A stretch of DNA of 64,000 nucleotides from Rhizophagus irregularis (GCF_026210795.1 NC_089429.1:6233001-6297000), one strand, 5' to 3'; numbered from the stretch's first letter, positions 12,220 to 23,279 are shown. The notes: generated by a model not told the origin, from the letters alone. Translations and numbers: made by a program.

Positions 12220-12762
12220 CTATTGCGTGAACTTTGCTTCTCGTTCCCTTAAGATAAGTTCACGTTCTTTTAAAGCTAGTTCTCTTTCTCGATAGTATTC
12301 AAGTTCTGTAATAGTATTTTCCTTGGTTTCCTTATTATTATTATTATCACCGTCATCAGAAATTACAATTGTCTTAGATTTCTTTTGTGCATTTGCGTTT
12401 CAGTAGTTGATTTTGTTTTTTTTAATCTGTGCATTTGCTAAAATATGGAAAAAAAATAATCATCTTATCCTAATTTTGCTAGTCCTTCGCAGCCACAATG
12501 TGCAGAATTTTGTTGGCAGACGCCAAGATTTGAAGTTTCGTTCGAGAATCCTGAATGGAAAGCATTAAAATGGCCACAGTAATAACATTTTTCTGGATTG
12601 TCTTGATCGTTCAGGTAATTTTGACAGCCGCAATTTTTGTTTTGATATTGACAAATTCGAAGTGACATCTAGAAAAATTTAATCCATTAAATTAAATTAA
12701 ATATATCATAAATTTACAATTTTTATGTACAATATTACCTTTACGTTTGTAAAATTGAACAT
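12220..12762 (-). CDS. Small Cys/His-rich zinc-binding protein with downstream coiled-coil exon
   Basis: A likely first exon (12739-12762, eight codons MFNFTNVK) joins through a GT..AG intron (12669-12738) to the exon 12465-12668. That exon encodes two Cys-rich modules: CQYQNKNCGCQ..KCYYCGHFNAFH and then CQQNSAHCGC. The spacing of Cys and His (CxC..CxxCGHxxxxH) suggests structural zinc binding. Below it, 12220-12400 reads as a charged helix (ELEYYRERELALKERELILR) ending in TAG at 12220, probably the C-terminal exon. The expected donor between them reads GATAAG rather than GTAAG and a frame change is needed, so the present gene may stop at 12465 (75 aa) or be broken. Its 5' exon overlaps the transposase relic upstream. 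Confidence 0.45.
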
Positions 12763-14295
12763 TGCGGGCTATCACGTCCTATATTATATGTTTGATGAAT
12801 GTTAATAGCTATGAATCTTTCTTTATCCAATCTTTGTTCTCCATAATAAATTAAATTGTAACGAATAATTTGATTTTCTCATCACGACTGAAGATGTAAG
12901 AAACTAAAACCTTTCCGACACAAAAGTCTGTGTCACAATCTGTCTTTTGCCTTTCGATGGAACAGAATGAAGCAATTCGGTTGTCTCTTTAACTTCTTTT
13001 CATATAAATGGTCCTAAATTAGACGCAAGCTAATAACATAAAAATTTTATTATATACTACATTATAAGAATATATAAAATAAATAATTAAAATGTTACAT
13101 ACTGTAAAATTGCTGTTACAAGTTTGAGATCTTTTCCTCGGCGGTTGCTTAAGGCGTGTGTTGCGCCGTTGCCTCTGCAACATTAGTATTATCAGGTGAA
13201 GTTGCATCATCAATTTTTGACATACATTTATTAAGTGATATAATGACTCACTTTTGAGGGTAGAAGGTAAAATTTAACCAAATTTATAAAAATGATATTA
13301 ATAAACATTATAATAAAAGTAAAGAAATGGAACTTATCAAAAAAGATTTACTAACCTGCAGCATCATCTTCACCTGTCTGAATATTATTAAATATTTGGT
13401 CAAGTAAAAAATACATATATATCATTTTTTAAAGTATTATTATTATATTTTTTCTTGAATTTTTCTATATGATAAATAATTAAATATTATATAGTATAAA
13501 ATTAAATAAAAGTAAATGAAAAAATTGTAATATCATTCTTACCTTTTGTAATGCACCTGGCATGATTTAAAAATTAAATGTTCTTCCCAATCCATTGTTC
13601 TGTCTATATTATTTAAAATTGTTGCCTGTAAGCGCAAAGATCTTTTGCTTGTGTATAGTCTAAATCTGCAATAATGCAGCCCCAACCGACTTTATAAATG
13701 TGTTTAAGCTGTGATGGAGTGCCAATTAATTTATATAAAAGGTTAAATAGAGTATTGAATTCTTTCATATGCAACAATTGTTGCGCAAAAGTAAAATCTA
13801 AATAATAAATAAGAATATTAATGTAATGCATAATGATCAATAATAATATATATAATAGAAAAACTTACTTAATTATGTTCGGTATTATAGTCATTTCACT
13901 GCTACACGTTTAAAAGAAAGGTCTATTTGAAAATATTCACACTTTGTCATTCAACTGATCGCTGTGAAATAGTACAAATTATCGTCACATGTTTATCTTC
14001 AAAAAAAAAAAACTCTAAAGAAAATATTATTAATTCCGTTAAAATTTTGATATTTATTATTTAAATTCATTTGCTATATAATATTTACCTAATCGCTTCA
14101 CATAATCACAAAATTATTTAATGTACGTGAATCATTATAAACAACACCATGAAGTCCTTGTCCTTTGAGGGTGAATTTCTTTTTGTATCTTATCAACATA
14201 ATATCGAAGATGATCATTATTATTTAAAGATATATGCACTTCAAAAAGACAATCAGTTCCGAAGTATGAGTATATCTTGATAAGATTTCCTAAAT
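12763..14295 (-). pseudogene. Degenerate MULE-like transposase
   Basis: Minus-strand fragments in order from 14295 are: CLFEVHISLNNNDHLRYYVD; EYFQIDLSFKRV (the region of the first catalytic aspartate in MULE-type enzymes); a segment with KVGWGCIIADLDYTQAK (second conserved Asp region); ATSPDNTNVAEATAQHTP; and EQRLDKERFIAINIHQTYN. The IDLSFKR, DLDYTQAK and DNTNVAEA order fits transposases common in this lineage, but the superfamily call is an inference. Stops (TAA where CAA is expected at about 13150), frame changes and possible introns break it. It lies directly upstream of the Cys-rich ORF at 12465. Confidence 0.5.
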
Positions 14296-15039
14296 AATAT
14301 TTAATTAATAAATTGAATAAAACTTTATTTATTACTTGGCTATAATATAAAAAATTTTATCATCATTTTCATGTTATAGATACTCACATATGATATTTAG
14401 CTACCTCTGCTATAAGATCATTCTTCATAAATAATATCTTCCTTATTAGTATTCATGGTTAAAAGTTTTATTCGAAAGAGAACGAGGGAAAAAAAAATCT
14501 TCTTTGATCGACTGATTATTATTTATTATTGTATGTATTACACAACATGATCTTATGTTTAAAAATTGTAAAAAAGCGTGCAGTATTTTAGTATTTAGTA
14601 TTTCCAGTTCATCTTAACCCACTATTTGAACTATTGTTACTGCTCTATATACTTCTTTCTGAATATTAAATAAATCTATATTTAGTTTATGTGTAAGGTG
14701 ATATGGTTGAGGACAGCCTCTGTATTTACATTTTGGCTAAATTTTCAAAGTACGCATTCCTGAAACAGAGCGTCCGTAATATTTCAATTTCATTATCAAG
14801 TAAACGAAGAAAGTAGAAATTATATATTAAAATCATTCTTACTGATTGAAGTGGTAGGTAATTTTCATTTTTATCTTTAGAATTTTTTCTACGACAGAAT
14901 TTATAACACTGCCAAAAACATAGAATAATTATTAGACGAATGAAATGACACTAAAGAATAATACTGAACCGTTTAGGTGCAAAAATACTCCGATATCATC
15001 ACTTATTCCATAATATTAATACAATAATATATATCTTTT
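14296..15039. other. No gene recognised
   Basis: AT-rich sequence with short frames only. Confidence 0.4.
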
Positions 15040-16460
15040 ACTCGGATTTTTTCTAATTGCACAAATTTAGAAAAAATATCCTGTAAAACAAACGGTCAAA
15101 GATAGACAACTTATTAGAAATAATAAGTAATAAGTCTCCTTCAACCTTACAAGAATTCTCTGGAGATGATTGGAATTTCTCGAAAAATGGTTTGTATGGA
15201 AAAAGCAAAACTAATAATAAGAAAGATTGAAATATATAATAGATTGTAAGTTTATGAATGGATCAGTTGGTAAAGGAAACGAGACACAGATTGTATGGGA
15301 AATGGTAATAAAAGAAGTAGACAAAACTAAAGCAAATGAATGTTGCAAGGTATAATAATTTTATCCTTTTTATTAGTTAAAGAAGAAAATGTTATCAATA
15401 TAATAGCGGACAACTCGTTAATCTATATAATTGAAAAATTTAGTGACGAAAATGGCGAACGCAGAAGATTATTATATTAAATTATCATTGGATAATAACT
15501 TACAGTGACATGGAATGTATTGGATGATGGAAAGCATGGAAAAGATGACGGGACTAATATAAAAGTAGTTGATGATAATATGAAATAGCGCGAGCCTTAA
15601 CAATTCGGAACTGAATAAATTTGTATTGCGATGGATAATATTTGGTGACTATCGAAATTGGGATTAAAAGGCTAATGCAAATCAAATACAAAAGTGAGTA
15701 ATAACTTTAAAGAAATATTTTATAAGAATATTTTACAAAAAACTAACTTGGTTAAAACGGTTGAATTTATTTATTTCAAAAGAGAAAAGGAGACACTAGT
15801 GAATTGGACAACAATTTACGAGCGTATAGATTAAAAATCTAATTAAACAGTTACCAACATATAATATATTAGTAGAAAGAAAGATAGCGCAATACTTAGA
15901 GACGCATGTATAAGATGCGAAGACAACATTGAGAATATTCGTTTTGTAGAAAACTGATCGCACGTTTGGGAATGTCCTAGTAACCAATACGCAGAAGAAG
16001 AGATATTTATAAATACGTTGATATCATTAGAAGAAGAATATAAATGAAAATATAAGTACAATTCGCTATTATTTTTACAAGAAAAATCTAATATCCTAGT
16101 TATTAATAAAGACAAGAAGTTAGAAAACTAACTAGAGGTATTTTTAACGATAACATTTATGAAATAGCAAATTTTAAAGAAGAAAGACGTTTATTAGAAG
16201 AAATATGGAAAACATGCTATGATGATGTAAGAGATAAAATATGGTTGCAGCGTTGTAAAGAAGTTGGGAAAGCAGATGGAATTGTAGCAAAAGATAAAAA
16301 AAGGAAACTTATGGAAGAAAATAATAAATTAGACAGTGATACAGAAAAAATAAATAAAATTAAACAAATAATCGAAAAATAGAAAAAGATATTATAACAG
16401 ATGAAATTGTTAGTAATAGCATAATGATTAATAGATCGTTTCAAATATTTGGAGTACACA
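15040..16460 (+). pseudogene. Decayed LINE ORF2, C-terminal part (copy 1)
   Basis: Fragments read on the plus strand include LNKFVLRW (15610), a segment QLPTYNILVERK (15855), a zinc-knuckle CIRCEDNIEN..HVWECPSNQY (15905-15990) and DKIWLQRCKEVGKADGIVAKDKKRK near 16230-16310. The same series (FVLRW, QLPTYDILVERN, KIWLNRCEE) occurs at 57700-58330, so both belong to one LINE family. The zinc-knuckle followed by HVW.C is usual for jockey-like retroelements. More than ten stops or frameshifts are present. ORFs on the opposite strand here are shadows. Confidence 0.65.
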
Positions 16461-16524
16461 GTATATTAATTATATTAGTTATAGATAGTTTATAGATAGG
16501 AAAAGTCCAGAATCTATATCGGCG

Positions 16525-16945
16525 AACAAAAGTTAAAAAAAAATGAGTTCACGTAGCCTCTTACCTTTCCGATATAGTAATTCTTTCAACATCTTGAGCC
16601 GAAGGAGCTTGTGTGCTGGAGTCGTCGGGAAGTTGATTGTCTCTATTTGATCGATGACAGTCTTGTAAGAATTGTCTGCTGGAGGCACTGGGAAATCCAA
16701 TGCTGGTTGGTTCGATGACAGTTATGTATGAGCTATCGCTCGCGATGGTATAAGAATCGTTATCGGGAGGAGGAGTTCTTCGGAATAAACGTCCGGGGCG
16801 TTGATGATGTTTTGATCGTGTTGGGAAATTACTACGTAGGTGGGTTCGTATTAGTGGTTAGCGGTTAGTGTAACATCTTGCATGATCAAAGATCGTTTTT
16901 GAAGGTAGTGTTGTTGGAGTTGTATGGCACGGTCGACCCGTAATT
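16525..16945 (-). pseudogene. GC-richer S/T/P-rich coding fragment, minus strand
   Basis: This stretch is clearly richer in G+C than its surroundings. From about 16940 downward the minus strand reads RTHLRSNFPTRSKHHQRPGR, then NDSYTIASDSSYITVIEPTS and DDSSTQAPSAQDVERITIS, ending at a plausible GTAAGAGG donor near 16565. One or two stops occur in its first third. The family was not recognised. It directly abuts a LINE tail at 16962. Confidence 0.35.
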
Positions 16946-16961
16946 ATATTGTGGTATAGCA

Positions 16962-17115
16962 TATTTATTTATTTATTTATTTTATTCAAAAGAGTAGTTA
17001 ATACAATTATAGCTATATGTCTAATAAACAAAGGGAACTATCTGGTAAAAAGAACTAGAAATTCATCCCGTTACCAGGACCTCACCCTTCGGGAAGCACT
17101 ATTTTAACAGTAAAA
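16962..17115 (-). repeat. LINE 3' end with (TAAA)n-type tail
   Basis: On the minus strand a segment with AGTGCTTCCCGAAGGGTGAG leads into an (ATAAA)n tail (16967-16995). A 3' sequence ending in a short A-rich tandem tail indicates a 5'-truncated non-LTR insertion. A similar CTTCCCGAAGGG hairpin word is found at 39603-39615. Confidence 0.5.
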
Positions 17116-17219
17116 CTACGCTACTGAGAAATTTTTAATAAAAACGATAATCTAACTAAAAAAAGCAAAATAGAACGTTAAAAAGATTATCTAATAGACC
17201 CAAAGGGGATTATATATTA

Positions 17220-17400
17220 AAATAAAATAAATCAATAGAATTGAAGCGTGAAGAACGCGTAAAGGAAGTGGATGATAAATCTATTGTTAGAGACGAAATC
17301 CAAGATAGGTTATGGAGGAAATTAGAACAAATCCAAAGAATAGGGCTCTTGTGTCAGTAAATGGATGAGTATAACCATGAATATTATATAGATCGTAACG
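17220..17400 (+). pseudogene. LINE C-terminal coding fragment
   Basis: The plus strand reads ELKREERVKEVDD, RDEIQDRLWRKLEQIQRIG, a stop, and MDEYNHEYYIDRNEDWYRG. The RDxIxxxLWxK..I pattern resembles the C-terminal tails of the LINE copies at 16.2 and 58.2 kb, which suggests another fragment. Confidence 0.3.
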
Positions 17401-17439
17401 AAGATTGGTATCGAGGTTATTATTGATGGAAGATTGTTA

Positions 17440-17765
17440 TTGTTGTTTATTCACACGTTTATAGTCTTTAAAGGATTTTTTTGTGATGTCGTATGCGGTT
17501 TTCCACTTTTTCCAACAAATGGAACGTTCACGCCAAATGTGGAACATCTATCTAATATTAATATATAAATAAATAAAATTAACAATTTCACAATCACATG
17601 ATTCGCATCATGAAAAGAACGAATGTTAAAAATCGTTTCACTATACCTAAGGAGAAAAATAAAGTCCAAGTTCGACCTGAAATAAAAAATTCGGAAAAAC
17701 AAAATTAAAAAAAAAAACTTCAAAGAAAAAAGTTTCAAAACGAACCGATTTGAAACTTACTGATC
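17440..17765 (-). repeat. Spliced-repeat array 2, 3' part
   Basis: The exon ending ATGGGATCGATCA (minus strand) is followed by a donor GTAAGTTTCAAATCGG whose first bases can pair with TTTTGAAACTT about 20 nt downstream. Bases 17560-17660 closely match 55280-55500 (TTTCACAATCACA..GATTC/GATCC and TATACCTAA words), so two arrays share these 3' segments. The order and spacing of GT and AG sites suggest exons of 40-80 nt. Confidence 0.55.
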
Positions 17766-18650
17766 GATCCCATCATCCGGGATAAGGTGGTTGTGATTGT
17801 TTGTGTGTTTGTCCCTGGCGCATGATATCCTCCATAAATGTTTGTTAGAGAAACGATTAGAGGTGGTATGCCAGGACAAGACATTCCAGTATTTATTTGT
17901 TGTGTCTGTGCGTGAAATCCTATCATTGGAGATGAAACAGTACATCCGCAAACAAACGGGTCGGCAGACTTTGATTTTTCTTCGCTTGGCTGTCAATAAC
18001 CGTTCTAGGGGTATGCAAATAAAAAAAAAAAATGGCCACCCATTAAAAGTAATATACTCGATTCGGAAGAAAATACGAACCTGCAGCACTTCTATGTCTT
18101 TCCCCTTTACCATCCTTTTTGAACGCGTATGATACAGTAATTGGTATATTCATCAGATATTGCCCGTTCATCATTGCATCAATTGCCGCATCTGAAGAAT
18201 CGAAATTGTCATATGAAATAAACCCATACCCTTTACTATTACCAGTATCGGGATCTCATGCAATCTAAATTAAATATTTTGACTTAATAAAATTAAATAT
18301 GTAAATTGAATTCGATATTCGATTATTAGTCTATATTAATACCTTGGAAGTAATACCAAAAGTGCTGAACGTATCGTACAACATTTTTTCACCAATACCA
18401 GAATCCAAATTCCCTATAAATAATGAAGCGCTTACGTCCAAATTCTTTTTGCCCAAAGTTACCTAATAATACGACGAAACGTCAATGCTACACAACAAAC
18501 AATAAAAACAAACCAAAATGTTTCCGCCTACTTTATTGACACGAATAGGTTTCCCATACAACTTGATTTGATTCATTATCTGCATCACCTTCACTCATAT
18601 ATTCACAAGACTCAATCTTGTAAGAAGAATCTTAGTTCTTTCCGTTCTTC
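17735..18650 (-). pseudogene. SF3B4-like: Splicing factor 3B subunit 4-like gene (two RRMs), broken
   Basis: Minus-strand pieces in order: MNQIKLYGKPIRVNKVGGN (end of RRM1, 18535-18590); [20 protein letters not shown] with [13 protein letters not shown] (start of RRM2, RNP2 motif LFIGNL, 18380-18470); [20 protein letters not shown] and [20 protein letters not shown] (RRM2 end, RNP1 motif KGYGFI, 18130-18260); [13 protein letters not shown] (18070-18115); then a divergent Gly/Pro tail. This order and the DPDTGNSKG and NGQYL words identify the SF3b49/Hsh49 family, the U2-snRNP subunit contacting pre-mRNA near the branch site. A stop in front of RDPDTG, a frameshift at MNQIKLYG and two more in the tail break it. 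Introns interrupt it at 18089, 18260-18345 and 18460-18530. The RRM1 start is not recognisable. Confidence 0.8.
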
Positions 18651-18850
18651 AGAAGCCACCTGAACTGTTCTTATTACCACGAACCCGTTTCGTCGGGCAA
18701 TACCTACAAGAAAAAGAAACGTTAAAACGTTTCTAAAATAAAAAAAAAGGACTCCCTTTCCCAATTACCTTATTATTCAAATTCCAGTTCGTAGGTTTGA
18801 CCGGCATTCCCGTTCCTACACGAACAATATAAGCATTTTTTTAAGAAATT
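18651..18850 (-). repeat. Spliced-repeat array 2, 5' part with a clear introner-like unit
   Basis: Intron 18704-18768 (minus strand) runs from GTAATTGGGAAAGG through a GAAACGTTTTAACGTTTC palindrome (18716-18733) to TTTTTCTTGTAG. A second 3' splice site lies at 18816-18819, leaving an exon of about 47 nt. This is the same architecture as the plus-strand units at 33.4-35.3 kb. Confidence 0.65.
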
Positions 18851-19024
18851 ATATATTTTTGTATTTATATTTATTTATTTATAATAATAAACGAAATAAT
18901 TTCTTTAAGTAAATATAAATATAATGGATTTTATGCGGATATACGTTTTAGTCAAGCGACAAAGTTGTGTTTGATTGAGAGGACATTGAGTCGCATTAGA
19001 ATTTAAAAAAAATATTTTTTTTTT

Positions 19025-19100
19025 TCCCGCGTCCATAGAGCCAAAGGACGAAAGGAAATGAAAGGACGAGGAAAATGGGAAGAAAGGAAGTTAATAAAGT
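19025..19100 (-). promoter_or_regulatory. Pyrimidine-rich leader of array 2 (purine-rich on plus strand)
   Basis: The minus strand is an almost pure CT tract with CCTTTC and TCGTCC words, lying just upstream of the first unit of array 2. Comparable tracts precede the arrays at 7.4, 33.4 and 56.7 kb. Such tracts are common at fungal transcription starts, so a promoter/leader role is inferred. Confidence 0.4.
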
Positions 19101-19524
19101 TTAAAAAATAATGCTTTTAGTGATCCTTTTTTAAACTTTTAATACGCGTGACGCGTGACATTTAATTAATGTACTATTCGACCATAATTCAACAAGGTTG
19201 AATAAATGTCTAATCGTAGATCATTACCAGAATATAGGCTGAATTTTTACGAAAGCGCCTACTTTATAACTACTAGAAGATGAAATCAGTTTGAGCACAT
19301 TTTCTTCATTTTACAATCGATCAATCATTAGTTATGATTTAATTACTGAGAATCAGTTGTTTTTAAAAATTTAGATATAATTTATTAATATGATATGAAA
19401 AATTAAATCTTATTTATAAAAATGAATAAAATACTAGTTTAATAAAAAAAAAAAAGAAGAATATAAAAATTTTAATGATTTAAAACCACTTTTTCATTCT
19501 TATAGGTGAATTTGATCGGAAGTT

Positions 19525-20709
19525 TCATACATATTGTTCCCTATTAAGTACATCTTTATCGGACATATTATTATTTTCTTTTGTAAAATAAATTTTTTTC
19601 AAATGTACACAATTTGAAAAAATATTACCAACTAAATTAAAATTAATAGGGTTAATGACCATAGTTAATCTTATTATCTTTGAACAATAATTAGATATAA
19701 TTCTAATTAAATTTTCATTTTCGATTCTATAATATCGAGACTCAAGTGTACGACATATCTTAATTTCTAAAATTTTGCCACCAGATCTTTCAATTATTAA
19801 GCATTCAATATTACATGGTAAGTATGAAGTTTCTAAATATTGTAAATTTGGAAAAAAGGACGTTCTTAAATAGAGCTCCCATTCTTGCCATTTTATACTA
19901 TTATAAAATTCACCATCATCATCATTATATAAGATTAAATATTGTAAGTTCTCCAATGATGGAAAAAATGTGGGTGAAATTAATGTGATTGATAATCTCA
20001 AAATGATTTTTTTTAACGTAATAGCATTTTTACTGATCATATCACTTAATTGTGTACATAAAAGTGGTAGATTATTTTTCATCCTAATAAATGAAATTAA
20101 ATCATCATCTTTACTATTTATTACTTCAAGATCTGTTATGTTTATGATTCCAAGACTAAATAAAAGTTCCGGATCCATATATTCTATATTTATTTTCAAT
20201 TGATGTATGCCGGAAAAAAATTCTTTTACATTTGGACATAATAAAAATAACCTCTTATTTTTAATCCAATCGAAATACTTAATATTTTTACATTTACTAA
20301 AAATCAAAAGATATATTTCAAATTCTAATAAGATTTTTTTGTAAACAGAAGGAGAATCCTTCTTAAATGAAAGTTGTACCATATCTTCAATCCAAATCGG
20401 TGAAAGATGGGTAAAAAAATCCATATAATTAAATAATAATTTATTTGAAATTGGATTTGAAGGTAAATTAATATTTAATTCGGACAACTTTTCTTTTGGT
20501 AGAAAATGAAAAATTACATTGTAAAGTTTTTTACGTGATTCTTTTTTATGAGCGTAAGGATTATAAGAATAAAAAAAATATTTCCATAAAATTGGTATTG
20601 CTAAACAACACCAAGTTCTGTTCACTAAAATGCATGAATATAACGAAGCGGGGTCAAACCGCAATTCAGTCAAGATTAATAAAAGAATATCATCGATAAG
20701 TTTCGTCAT
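19525..20709 (-). CDS. F-box/LRR-like protein, intact
   Basis: This is a single uninterrupted frame of 394 codons from ATG at 20709. Residues 1-45 form an F-box (LIDDILLLILTELRFDPASL..CILVNRTWC..AIPILWK), the domain that binds Skp1 in SCF ubiquitin ligases. Residues about 60-390 are leucine/isoleucine-rich with repeated LxxLxxLxL spacing (for example FPSLENLQYLILYN, FFPNLQYLETSYL) typical of irregular LRRs that select substrates. F-box proteins of this form are a hugely expanded family in Glomeromycotina, and three relics lie at 3-6.4 kb. No signal peptide or membrane segment is seen. The length is somewhat shorter than the roughly 450-500 residues usual for the family, so the last repeats may be missing. 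Two in-frame frames on the plus strand are shadows. Confidence 0.85.
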   Translation of the reverse strand: MTKLIDDILLLILTELRFDPASLYSCILVNRTWCCLAIPILWKYFFYSYNPYAHKKESRKKLYNVIFHFLPKEKLSELNINLPSNPISNKLLFNYMDFFTHLSPIWIEDMVQLSFKKDSPSVYKKILLEFEIYLLIFSKCKNIKYFDWIKNKRLFLLCPNVKEFFSGIHQLKINIEYMDPELLFSLGIINITDLEVINSKDDDLISFIRMKNNLPLLCTQLSDMISKNAITLKKIILRLSITLISPTFFPSLENLQYLILYNDDDGEFYNSIKWQEWELYLRTSFFPNLQYLETSYLPCNIECLIIERSGGKILEIKICRTLESRYYRIENENLIRIISNYCSKIIRLTMVINPINFNLVGNIFSNCVHLKKIYFTKENNNMSDKDVLNREQYV

Positions 20710-21950
20710 TATTAATGAAGAAGGATAACGATAGAAATTATTAAATTGTGTAATAAAAATAAATAAATTCTGAAACGTTACGTTATTGAATACTAAATTG
20801 TACTGTAAAATAAAAGTATGAAACAGTATGAAACGATAAAATATAATTCATGCTTAATTTATAATGTTTGTTAAATTTATGGGTTGTACATGTGAGAAAC
20901 GAAAAAATATGAATTGATCTACTAACAATAAAAAAAACCCCTTTGTAAGAAGATCATTATCTCCTATTTCTTAATTTCTTGTATAATTATTGTATAAAAT
21001 TCTGATTATATGAAATATTTTGTTACAATTCAATAAGCTTGATTTGGAGTTCAAAAAATTATTTTATTAATTATAACGCTGATTGTTAAACTGATTGTTA
21101 AAATCATCATGCATAATTATCAATTTAAAGTGATCCAAATAACCTTCCATTTAGAGTTTTATTGAAATGTATAAGTACTTATATAATATTTCTAATTTTT
21201 TTAAGCCACTTATTTATTTATTTATGGAGTTTAATTTATTGAAGTGATTTGATCCATTTATGATTTTATTGAAAGTATTGAAAGTACATAATTTTCCTAT
21301 ATAACATGCCTAAAAAAAACTCCGGTAGATCTGAAAAAGCTCGGATATGGTCAATTTTCTAAGAAAAATTCTATAGGGCTATCAACTTTCAATAAAGATT
21401 TTTATGTCGTAATTATTAATTTGAACTATTGATTGTGTATAATTCTTTTTTGAAATTTCTTCAATCCTTTATAAAGAAATCCATTTTCAAATATCCGAAT
21501 CCATAACAAAAAAAGTAAATAAGTCATAGATTTTTATTGTTTCCAATTTTAGACGTTAATTAAATTGTAAGGTTTCACAATATGGATTTTTGAAACATAA
21601 TTATTATGACCGAGAAAGTCCATTGTTCGTATGTAGATCATTATTTTGTGGACGTACGAGTTGATGTAAATCGAAAGTTAATAACTGATAAGCCACGAAT
21701 AAAATCAGTAATATGTTCGTTATTGTCTTTGTGTTGTCTACATTCGACACGCCGTAGGGTAGCTAGCGAAGGACATTATACTTTATGTATATACTATGAT
21801 GTGTAAAAATTGACAAATCACGTGGGATTTCCGTCGCGTCATTTCTGATTGGATAAATTGCGTCAAAGCCATCAAAACAAACGCTTGCCACGCTCCGGAC
21901 TCATAATGTTTTTAGTTGTTGATCATTTCCTTTTTTACTGACCAAAATAA
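20710..21950. other. Intergenic between divergent F-box and phosphatase genes
   Basis: No gene was recognised. A 66-codon frame at 21606-21806 has no domain and no family resemblance. Both flanking genes are transcribed away from this interval. Confidence 0.45.
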
Positions 21951-22172
21951 TCTATAAAATAGAACAAACCTCTGTAACGCTTTCTTCGTTTCTTCGTTTC
22001 TTCGTTATATCGTTTTATATCGTTATATACGTAAATTATTTATACACAAAATAAAATATTTCTAAGGCTTTTTACTTGATTTTTAAAAGTAAATAACGAA
22101 TATGTATAGTAAAAGTATGATGTTTGATATAAAAATTTAGTATATTAATTGTTATCATCGTTATTTTTTTAG
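21951..22172 (+). promoter_or_regulatory. Promoter and 5' leader of the pseudophosphatase gene
   Basis: A TATA-like CTATAAAATAG lies at about 21952-21962. It is followed by a run of TTTCTTCG repeats (21985-22007), a probable initiator region. A GTAAAT near 22030 and TTTTTTTTAG ending at 22172 may bound a leader intron that finishes two bases before the ATG. Confidence 0.4.
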
Positions 22173-22173
22173 C

Positions 22174-23163
22174 ATGTCAAATCCCGCTAGAACTATTACT
22201 GCTGAAAATATCGAAAATGAAACTGCGCATACTTATTATATAGAATATGTTAGTACCTCAAATTTATAACTTCTATAACTTCTCAAACACAAATTTGGTT
22301 CTAAATATTTAAATAAATATTTAAATTCTTTTAGGAAAAAAAACTTTCCAAACTTGCCTCCAGATTAGCCCATGGAGCTGAAAATCCAGCAGAGATAGTT
22401 ATGGATTTTTTATATATATCAGATGCGGCTACAGGAGCTAATAGTGACTTGTTAGCTCGATATAAGATTACACACATCATAAACGTCTCTCCGTGTGTAA
22501 ATTTTTTTGAAAAAAATGTTCCTCAAAAGTGAGTGATTAAATAAATAATATTTAATTTTATTTTATCTTTTTTTTTTATTAATTTTTTTTTTTAATTAGG
22601 TACCCTAATTGGGATCCTCCCAAATATTTAAGATTAAACACATCAGAAATAAATATAGCAGAATTTTTTGATGTAAGTATACTTTATAATTTTTAATAAT
22701 TATATGAATATTCTTGTTTGGATGATAATAACAATAATTAATTCTTATAAAATTTTTAGGTTTCGAATTTATTTATATATCAAGCAGCACAAGAAGGTGG
22801 TCGAGTTCTAATTTATTGCTGGACGGGAGCATCGGAATCTGCCACATTAATGTTAGCTTATTTAATGAACCATTATTGGCTCACCTATCAGGATGCTTTT
22901 AATTATTTAAACGGAAAATCGATTATAGATCCACACTCGACTTTCCGTTTACAATTAATTAATTACGAATTAGAATTATTAAGAGCTTGGAAGTTTCCGG
23001 TAAGTAAATAAATTTATTTTTGATTTGTTATTATAATCTTTAAATAATATATGTAAAAATAAAATACTAGGTTGACGATGATGATGACATTTCCGAGCGT
23101 GATGAATTAAAATTTGAAGATTATATAAATTATGACGATGAATCTGAGGAGATAACAAAATAG
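22174..23163 (+). CDS. Dual-specificity phosphatase fold, catalytically dead (pseudophosphatase)
   Basis: Five exons (22174-22248, 22335-22528, 22600-22672, 22760-22999, 23071-23163), joined by four GT..AG introns, give a continuous 224-residue protein. Residues about 35-175 match the DUSP domain: IVMDFLYISDAATGANSDLL, ITHIINVSP, YLRLNTSEINI, a helix, then VLIYCWTGASESATLMLAYL and a C-terminal QLINYELELL. The signature HCxxGxxR reads Tyr-Cys-Trp-Thr-Gly-Ala-Ser-Glu: His is Tyr and the phosphate-binding Arg is Glu. The general-acid Asp loop (normally near xxDxxxxxI) reads TSEINI without Asp. Loss of Arg should abolish catalysis, so a binding or scaffold role (STYX-like) is inferred. The tail is Asp/Glu-rich (VDDDDDISERDE). 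Reading frame and splice sites are fully intact, so this is not simple decay. Confidence 0.85.
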
Positions 23164-23279
23164 AAATTAAGTCATTATCAAATTTTTGTAAATAAATTTA
23201 TAATATTATATTTATTGTATTATCCGTAGTATTTTTTTTTTTTTTAAAAAAAATAAAGTAAAGCTCAATTTTACTCATT

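Noticed and set aside
17797-18132. 111-codon plus-strand frame
   Set aside because: It lies antisense to the SF3B4-like gene, and the minus strand has recognisable RRM sequence.
12137-19285. Inverted TAGTTATAAAGTAGG words as the ends of one 7-kb element
   Set aside because: Only about 20 bp match, without flanking duplications, and unrelated elements lie between. A shared short repeat is more likely.
22174-23163. Active dual-specificity phosphatase
   Set aside because: The catalytic Arg and general-acid Asp are replaced, so activity is not expected despite the conserved fold and Cys.
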